In this document: piece after piece, positions 58,552 through 64,000 of the stretch
Position numbering within the stretch: position 1 is the stretch's first letter
How the letters are laid out: the number at the start of each line of letters is the position of its first letter
Source of the DNA: JACCTH01 sp036556085
GTDB lineage: Bacteria; Actinomycetota; Acidimicrobiia; Spongiisociales; ZC4RG35
Assembly (NCBI GenBank): GCA_036556085.1
Contig: DATBKE010000123.1
Coordinates: 1-64,000, forward strand
Direction: 5' to 3'
DNA: 64,000 nt
Notes under the pieces: model-generated
Told to the model about the DNA's origin: nothing
Database searches by the model: none
The model's input: the letters and a program-made list of their open reading frames with translations, nothing else
Made by a program: the position numbers and the translations under genes

Positions 58552-60138
58552 TCAGTCTCCTCCTCGAGACATCTCTAACTCGATTACATGGTGATGACCG
58601 TCGACGCTGGTGCGCATGGCGTCGACCATTCGCTCGATTAGGAAAAGCCCCCAACCCCGCGGGCTCTGCTCTCCGGCGAGCTTGGCCTCGATGTCGGGAA
58701 CCACAGGAGCCCCAATTGGCTTTCCGCCTCCCTGATCCCGAATTCTGACCAACAGCTTTTGGGCGTTGGCGAGGAGGTCGATCTCGATCAGCAACGCTGG
58801 ATCCCCCTTGTTCCCATGCTCGATGGCGTTCATCGCCGCCTCGGAGACAGCTGTCTTCAGCCGCTCCAACCGCTCTCCTGAGAAACCGAGCCCCACTGCG
58901 ACTTCGGCGACGGCGTCCATCGCTTTTCGTTCGTTGCCCGAGGCGGAGGGGAACTTGAAGCTGGCGATCGAACCTGGCTCGTCGCCGAACGCCGTGGCCG
59001 ACTCCAAGGCCGACGAGAGACGACGAACCGTGACCATGGTCACGTCGTCTTCCTGTTCCCGGTCGAACCCTTGAAAGCGGTGAAGCTCGTCGAGGATGGC
59101 AGAGATCAGGTCCGGGCCTCCCTCATGGCCGCCGACCAGCTTTTGCAGTCGGGCGAACCCAAACATGTCGCCGTCGGCGCTGTGCGCCTCGACGATGCCG
59201 TCGCTTGTGAGAAGCATTGTCTCTCCGAGCTCCACCCGGGCCGTGAGAACTTCGTAATTCATATCGGGCAGGAGCCCTAGCGGCATCCCGCGCGCCCTGA
59301 GCTCCGTCACCCCTGAAGCGGTTCGCACGTAAGGGAGGTTGTGGCCGGCGTTGGCGTACACAAGTTCGCCGGTCTCGGTATTGAGGACCCCATACAGACA
59401 GGTGACGAACATGGCAGGGGGGATCTCGGGGATCAACGAATTATTGGCCCGGAATAGAACCTCGCCGGGGTCGTCGGTGTGGGCCGCTACGCCCCGCAAC
59501 GTGGTTCGAGTGGTGGCCATGACCAGCGCGGCGGGAACGCCCTTGTCGGTGACGTCGCCGATCACCAGTCCGATGCGATCGCCCGTGAGGGGGATGAAAT
59601 CGTAGAAATCGCCGCCGACCGCCCGGGCCGATTGGTAGTAGGCCTCGATGTCCCAGCCCGCGAGGCGCGGAAGCTCTTTCGGGAGCAACGTCTGCTGGAT
59701 GAGCGAGGCCACTCTCAGCTCCTGGTCAATTCGCTCCCGCTCCTTGGCCTCGGCCTCTTGTTGACGGACCAGTTGCGCGACCCGGATCGCCGGCGCCACC
59801 TGTCCGGCCAGTCCGGCAAGGAGCTTGCGATCATCCGTTGAATAGGGTTGATCGGAGAGGCGCCGTCCCAGGTTCAAGGTCCCGATGAGATCGCCCTGAG
59901 CTATGAGGGGAACGATGAGCTGCACGCCCTGGGCGCGGATTTCTGAGAGCGCGGGCGATTCCAGATTGATTCGCTCCACCTCGATCGGGCCCCCGGTCGC
60001 AAGCAGGAAGGTGAAGAGCGGATCATGGTCATCAATCGGGACGGCCTCGACGACATCGGTCGGCGTCGACGGGAATCCGGAATCCGTCTGCTGCCTTCTC
60101 TCCCCCCTGCGCAACCGTCTCAGGTTCTTCACAGCCAT
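58552..60138 (-). CDS. GAF - SpoIIE phosphatase - HATPase fusion (partner switching)
   Basis: 528 residues, three domains. A short GAF-like region (about 30-110: LFTFLLATGGPIEVERINLESPALSEIRAQGVQLIVPL). SpoIIE phosphatase (about 150-375: YQSARAVGGDFYDFIPLTGDRIGLVIGDVTDKGVPAALVMA, YANAGHNLPYVR, LLTSDGIVEAHS, DDVTMVTV). HATPase_c_2 (about 395-528: N-box LKTAVSEAAMNAIEHGNKG, IRDQGGGKP, GWGLFLIERMVD) with its D-x-G loop intact. One protein thus holds both kinase and phosphatase activities toward the neighbouring STAS proteins. ATG 60138. Confidence 0.9.
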   Translation of the reverse strand: MAVKNLRRLRRGERRQQTDSGFPSTPTDVVEAVPIDDHDPLFTFLLATGGPIEVERINLESPALSEIRAQGVQLIVPLIAQGDLIGTLNLGRRLSDQPYSTDDRKLLAGLAGQVAPAIRVAQLVRQQEAEAKERERIDQELRVASLIQQTLLPKELPRLAGWDIEAYYQSARAVGGDFYDFIPLTGDRIGLVIGDVTDKGVPAALVMATTRTTLRGVAAHTDDPGEVLFRANNSLIPEIPPAMFVTCLYGVLNTETGELVYANAGHNLPYVRTASGVTELRARGMPLGLLPDMNYEVLTARVELGETMLLTSDGIVEAHSADGDMFGFARLQKLVGGHEGGPDLISAILDELHRFQGFDREQEDDVTMVTVRRLSSALESATAFGDEPGSIASFKFPSASGNERKAMDAVAEVAVGLGFSGERLERLKTAVSEAAMNAIEHGNKGDPALLIEIDLLANAQKLLVRIRDQGGGKPIGAPVVPDIEAKLAGEQSPRGWGLFLIERMVDAMRTSVDGHHHVIELEMSRGGD

Positions 60139-60167
60139 CGTTACGACATTCCTATCGGGTGGGCGTT

Positions 60168-60182
60168 CCGTAAGCGTTACGG
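60168..60182. promoter_or_regulatory. Perfect inverted repeat in the divergent promoter of the SpoIIE fusion and BTAD genes
   Basis: CCGTAA-GCG-TTACGG, 15 bp, lies in the 108-bp gap 60139-60246. A related half-site TTACGA occurs at 60141-60146 and again at 60200-60205. Likely operator; the BTAD protein or another regulator may bind it. Confidence 0.5.
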
Positions 60183-60246
60183 CTCACGGGGCGTATTGTT
60201 ACGAGTCGCGGGCAATCGCCAAACTTTCGCCATCCCACCGCCCAGA

Positions 60247-62994
60247 TTGACTTCGACCAACCCCTCTCTCCAATTCTTTCTCCTGGGGCCGCCCCGCATA
60301 CTGGTTGCCGGCAAACCCTTGCGCGTCGATACCAGGAAGGCGGTAGCGCTGGCCTGCTACCTCGTCTCCGAGAGCCACGAGCCGACGAGGGACGAACTGG
60401 TCGCCCTTCTCTGGCCCGAACTCGACGAGGGACGGGGGCGAGCGGCTCTTCGGCGCACAATGTCAGCACTGCGCACCGGTCTTGGAGGCGGCGCCCTCAT
60501 CGCTGATCGAGATCGAGTGTCGCTCAATCTTCTCGACGCCTGGATCGACATCAGGGAGGCCGAGAACCTGAGCCGCCTCACCCATGAGCACACGGTGGAT
60601 CAGGTCTGTCCGCAGTGCGCGTCGCCACTCGGCTCGGCAGTTTCGCTCCACAGAGGATCTTTTCTTGACGGCTTCTATCTGCGAGATGCGGCCGAGTTCG
60701 AGGAGTGGCAACGATCTCAGGCCGAGATGCACCGGAGGAATTGGCGAGAGCTTGTCAGTCGTTGGGGCTTGGCCCTAGCCAGCGCTGGGCGTTTCACAGA
60801 AGCCGAGGCGGCGGTTAGACGCCGTCTCCTGGCCGACGCTCTTGACGAGGTGGCCCACCGGCAGGTCATGCAGTTCCTCGTGTGGAGCGGAGACCGGGTA
60901 GGCGCGCTTCGCCAGTACCGAGAGTGTGCCGCCGTGCTCGATCGCGAACTCGGCGTGTCGCCGCTGCCGGAAACGCGTCAGCTTTACGAAATGATCATGG
61001 AAGGAACCGAGCCCCTTCCTCCGACGGGGAGGGTGGAGACGAGGCCAGTGTCCCGGGAGAGGACAGAGGTTCCAGCCCTGAGCCCGATCATCGGTCGCCA
61101 GCGGGAACTCGATCAAATGAGCGCCGCTCAGGGAAGCCTGATCCTCGAAGGCGATGAAGGCATCGGCAAGAGCCGGCTGCTCGACGCGTGGCTGGAGAGC
61201 CAGGCAGTGCCAGTAGCCCGCGCCAGCACGACACCCGGTGTCGAAGGAGTGCCCTACCTGGCGATCCGGGACCTGCTCACATCCGCCCTGCCTTTTGCGG
61301 AGGGAATTCCGCCGGCCATCGCGGGAGAGGCAACGAGGCTCTTGCCCCAACTCGCCGAGGCCGGATTTCCGCAACCGACGGCGTCCGATCTCGGTCCGGG
61401 CGCGGCTGCGCACTTCCACGCCGGCGTTGTCGCCGCACTCCACCATCTTCTTCGAGGGGGCTGGCTGGTCGTGGACGATGCCCAGTGGCTCGATATGTCA
61501 TCACTGGCAATCCTCAACGTCTTCCTCACCCACCCCGAGCCCAAGGGTGCCCGGCTGATATTGAGTTGGAGACAAGATGAGGTCGACGCTTCCCAGCCCT
61601 TATCAGTCCTGCTCCGGCGGCTCGAGCGGGACGGGGAAGTAGCGCGAATCCGCCTGGGGCCTCTGGACGATTTGTCCTCGCGCCAGCTGCTCGACAACGG
61701 GCCGGGCCAGCACCTCAGCGAATCGGAGGCGAGAGAGATCCTCGCTCGAGCGCAGGGCAACCCCCTCTTCCTGATCTCTTATCGCGATGCGGCCGGTTCC
61801 GATCGCGCTGACCTACCGCGCGACCTGGAACGGCTGGTGGAGATTCGGCTGGATCGCCTGACCGAGACTTCCTGGCAGGTGTTATCAGCCGCCAGCGTGC
61901 TCGGGGCGGAGGTAGAGGCCGGCGTGCTGCAGAGCGTCAGCGGGCGGGGGGACGAAGAGATGGTTTCAGCGATCGAGGAACTCATCGCGCAGGGACTGAT
62001 GATCGAGAACCAGAACGGAGTTGCCTTTACTCACGACGCAGTGCGAAGGGCAGTCCTTCAGCGCCTATCGAAGGCGCGGACGAGGATTCTTCATGGTCGG
62101 GCAGCCGATGCCCTGACGGGACCGATGCAGACGGCAGCGCGGGCCTGGCATCTCGAAGCGGCCGGCCGCACCGCTGATGCCGCCTCCTCCCATTTCGAAG
62201 CCGGCCGGGAAGCAATCGACCTCCACGCCTACGAGGTTGGGAGCGTCCACCTGCGAGCCGCAGCCGCCTTGGGTTACCCAGATCGGGATCGGCTCGGGCT
62301 GTTGCTGGGAGATGCGGCTGTTCGTTTGGGCGACTACGGCGCCGCTCTCGCCGCCTTTGCCACGGTGAAGGAGGGCCCGGCCACCGAATATCGGATCGGA
62401 GGCGTATATCAGCGGCTTCGCCGATGGCCGTTGGCGCAAGCCTCGCTCGAACGCGCCGCGGCGCTCGATCCACCGCCCGACCTCTCGAACCGCATCACTG
62501 CTGATCGGGCGGTTGTCGCCCATCACCAGGGAGACGATGTGGCCGCCGAGGAACTGGTCAGGCTGGCTCGCCAGGAGGCGAAGACAAGTGGCGACCTCGC
62601 CGGGTTGGCGCAGGCCGCCAACCTATCGGGCATGCTGGCTCCGAACCCGCGGGTAGCAATCAGCCGGTTGAAGAAGGCCAACGCCATCGCCCACGAGACG
62701 GGTCGGGCTGAGCTGGTGGCTGCGACGTTGAACAACCTTGGATTGGCATATCGAAGAGCTGGAGATCTGCCCGCTGCGATCGAGGCTGGCGAAGCAGCCT
62801 TAGCCGTCCTCGAGCGAGTTGGTGATCGCCACCAGCTCGCCGCCCTCCACAACAACCTTGCCGACACCTTGCATCAGGCGGGCCGCGGTGACCTTTCCCG
62901 GGCTCACCTCACCGAATCGGTGCGATTATTCGCCGACGTTGGCCTTGAACCGGGGACATTTGAACCGGAGATCTGGAAACTGTCGGAATGGTGA
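60247..62994 (+). CDS. BTAD / AAA-type ATPase / TPR transcriptional regulator (SARP-like)
   Basis: 915 residues. A winged-helix/BTAD N-terminus (about 1-260: LQFFLLGPPRILVAGKPLRVDTRKAVALACYLVS ... ELVALLWPELDEGRGRAALRRTMSALRTGL ... REAEN; BTAD helices to LRQYRECAAVLDRELGVSPLPETRQLY) is followed by a STAND-type ATPase with LILEGDEGIGKSRLLDAW (Walker A) and GGWLVVDDAQWLD (Walker B), then a long TPR-like C-terminus (about 640-915). These large regulators sense a ligand through the TPR part. TTG 60247 is my preferred start; upstream frame is antisense to the SpoIIE gene. A ligand or target is unknown. Confidence 0.82.
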   Translation: MTSTNPSLQFFLLGPPRILVAGKPLRVDTRKAVALACYLVSESHEPTRDELVALLWPELDEGRGRAALRRTMSALRTGLGGGALIADRDRVSLNLLDAWIDIREAENLSRLTHEHTVDQVCPQCASPLGSAVSLHRGSFLDGFYLRDAAEFEEWQRSQAEMHRRNWRELVSRWGLALASAGRFTEAEAAVRRRLLADALDEVAHRQVMQFLVWSGDRVGALRQYRECAAVLDRELGVSPLPETRQLYEMIMEGTEPLPPTGRVETRPVSRERTEVPALSPIIGRQRELDQMSAAQGSLILEGDEGIGKSRLLDAWLESQAVPVARASTTPGVEGVPYLAIRDLLTSALPFAEGIPPAIAGEATRLLPQLAEAGFPQPTASDLGPGAAAHFHAGVVAALHHLLRGGWLVVDDAQWLDMSSLAILNVFLTHPEPKGARLILSWRQDEVDASQPLSVLLRRLERDGEVARIRLGPLDDLSSRQLLDNGPGQHLSESEAREILARAQGNPLFLISYRDAAGSDRADLPRDLERLVEIRLDRLTETSWQVLSAASVLGAEVEAGVLQSVSGRGDEEMVSAIEELIAQGLMIENQNGVAFTHDAVRRAVLQRLSKARTRILHGRAADALTGPMQTAARAWHLEAAGRTADAASSHFEAGREAIDLHAYEVGSVHLRAAAALGYPDRDRLGLLLGDAAVRLGDYGAALAAFATVKEGPATEYRIGGVYQRLRRWPLAQASLERAAALDPPPDLSNRITADRAVVAHHQGDDVAAEELVRLARQEAKTSGDLAGLAQAANLSGMLAPNPRVAISRLKKANAIAHETGRAELVAATLNNLGLAYRRAGDLPAAIEAGEAALAVLERVGDRHQLAALHNNLADTLHQAGRGDLSRAHLTESVRLFADVGLEPGTFEPEIWKLSEW

Positions 62995-63140
62995 CAGTCG
63001 TTGCCCATCTCGGCGGAATCGATGAGATCGGGATCTTCGTCGTCCCGGCCGTGCTCGCGGTTCTTGCCCTCCGCTGGGCCGAGCGCAGAGCCCAGCGGCG
63101 AGCAGCGGATGAGGAGGCCGAGAAGACAACCCGCAAGTAG
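62991..63140 (+). CDS. 49-aa single-pass membrane protein
   Basis: GTG 62991 forms a GTGA overlap with the BTAD gene stop. 49 residues: polar start, a hydrophobic helix GIFVVPAVLAVLALRWAERR and a basic/acidic tail ending KTTRK. No family recognised; translational coupling supports it being real. Confidence 0.6.
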   Translation: MTVVAHLGGIDEIGIFVVPAVLAVLALRWAERRAQRRAADEEAEKTTRK

Positions 63141-63162
63141 GCCCGTTTAAGCTCACCGGCCG

Positions 63163-64000
63163 ATGACCCTCTCGGCAGCAGCTTCGGCCCTGGGTGCTCC
63201 AGAAGCCATCGTCAAGCGCTCCGCTGAGGCCCGGGCCAAGGCCAGCGGAGTCTCAGTCGACGAGATCCTGGCGGCCTGGGCAGGGGGAGAAGCCGTTACC
63301 GCCGCCCCTCCTCCCGCCCCTCCGGTCGAAGAGGTTGAGGTGCCCGAGCCCAGCCCGACCCCCTCGCCACCTCCTGCGCCGACACCAGCGTTCACCCCGC
63401 CGGTGCCACAGGTCATCGAGCTCGAGGAGGAGCTGGTCGAGGCCCGGCCCCTGCGTGAACGAATTTCGGTCGCCGGCCGGGTGGGATTCTGGTCAGGCGT
63501 TCTCCTTGGGGTCCTGGGTCTGCTGGCGGCATCCCCGTGGACTTTGCCCAATGCTTCGGTCATCGGCGAGGAGGGGGATTTCAGCCCCGCCTTGATCCTG
63601 GAACGGGGTCGGCTCGTCCTCGTGACCGCTCTCTTCTCCGTGTTGTTCGGAGCGATCGTGGCGTCGCTTTCCCGCACCCTTGCCGGCTGGGTGCAAAACG
63701 GCGGCGCTCTCGCCGGCCGCGGTCGCACCAGCGCCCTGATCGGTGCAGTGCTGGGCGGGGTTCTCGGGCTCGGCGCCGGTGCGGCCCTGGCTTCGTTCGG
63801 TCAACCGGTCGAGAACACCCCGGAACTGATCGAGCTCCCGGTGGTGGCGGCGATCTTCGTCGTGATGATCGGCGGCGGCGTCCTGGGATGGATCGTGGCG
63901 GTGGTGGTGCAAGTCCTCGGCGTCCCGGCACGGGTCGGCGACGAGGAGAGCGAGGAAATGACGAGGGTTCAGTCGCGGCTGACCGGCGCCATCGCGGTTC
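63163..64000 (+). CDS. Membrane protein with N-terminal E3-binding-like motif, 3' end cut by window edge
   Basis: Open from ATG 63163 to the right edge (279 codons, no stop). N-terminal segment AAASALGAPEAIVKRSAEARAKASGVSVDEILAAWAGG resembles the peripheral subunit-binding helix pair seen in some actinobacterial membrane proteins. A Pro/Ala/Glu-rich linker follows (about 45-95), then at least four hydrophobic segments with SGVLLGVLGLLAASPW and VLGGVLGLGAGAALAS. Function unknown. Coordinates are partial. Confidence 0.65.
   Translation, partial: MTLSAAASALGAPEAIVKRSAEARAKASGVSVDEILAAWAGGEAVTAAPPPAPPVEEVEVPEPSPTPSPPPAPTPAFTPPVPQVIELEEELVEARPLRERISVAGRVGFWSGVLLGVLGLLAASPWTLPNASVIGEEGDFSPALILERGRLVLVTALFSVLFGAIVASLSRTLAGWVQNGGALAGRGRTSALIGAVLGGVLGLGAGAALASFGQPVENTPELIELPVVAAIFVVMIGGGVLGWIVAVVVQVLGVPARVGDEESEEMTRVQSRLTGAIAV

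Noticed and set aside
1..64000. tRNA, rRNA, prophage, insertion sequence or CRISPR array
   Set aside because: Read through gaps and coding frames; no cloverleaf, transposase, terminal inverted repeats or repeat-spacer pattern was seen, though a dedicated search was not possible.

Overview
The window is high-GC, gene-dense DNA with many 1-4 nt start/stop overlaps and few gaps. It reads as a chromosome segment from an actinomycete (Actinomycetota, possibly an Acidimicrobiia-like lineage). Supporting signs are a DUF222/13E12-type gene with an actinobacterial LexA box, a two-domain GlnE, a SigF/SigB-like partner-switching module, Thr-rich lipoprotein linkers, an XRE plus HBHA-like gene pair, and frequent GTG starts with likely leaderless mRNAs. 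I saw no tRNA, rRNA, CRISPR array, transposase or phage gene.

Region by region. 1-716 is the 5' part of a DUF222 (13E12-like) gene under a LexA box. 0.79-15.7 kb is a nucleoside-scavenging regulon. A minus-strand operon runs GntR regulator, two SDRs, an aldolase-SDR fusion, class V aminotransferase and nucleoside phosphorylase. Behind the same 13-bp operator lie a cupin, an MTA/SAH-deaminase-like amidohydrolase and, divergently, an MtnA-like isomerase with a complete BMP-type nucleoside ABC importer. Together these could convert an imported (5'-deoxy/5'-methylthio)nucleoside to base, DHAP and an aldehyde. 15.6-24.2 kb holds a CREST-like membrane hydrolase, a YgjP-like protease, a class III aminotransferase, a beta-ureidopropionase and an NMT1/THI5-type importer, which look like the lower half of reductive pyrimidine breakdown. 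24.3-33.0 kb is a form-II CO-dehydrogenase-like molybdenum hydroxylase cluster (coxSLM, coxD, a secreted M15 peptidase, coxE, coxF, mocA).

33.0-43.7 kb is mostly housekeeping: DUF4332, an HBHA-like protein and its XRE partner, a VIT transporter, DAHP synthase, prephenate dehydrogenase, an M20 peptidase, GlnE, NadE and a class IV aminotransferase. 43.7-47.3 kb is a stress partner-switching module: CsbD, a small membrane protein, STAS, a sigma factor fused to a decayed anti-sigma fold, an RsbW-like ATPase and a SpoIIE phosphatase. Two GTTT-N16/17-GGGTAT promoters in it suggest autoregulation.

47.3-55.3 kb holds an M23 peptidase, a methyltransferase whose reading frame is crossed by one UGA followed by a perfect SECIS-like hairpin (candidate selenoprotein), MgtE, GreA, UvrB, two tiny ORFs behind a good promoter, a ferredoxin-like protein, an alpha/beta hydrolase and a 26-aa membrane peptide. 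55.4-64 kb holds a cupredoxin-like lipoprotein with a large membrane protein, a second STAS/STAS/SpoIIE module, a large BTAD-ATPase-TPR regulator and, at the edge, a partial membrane protein.

The most interesting items are the candidate Sec methyltransferase, the operator-linked nucleoside-to-DHAP regulon, the sigma factor that appears to start at CTG, and a 19-aa peptide gene with a near-perfect Shine-Dalgarno.
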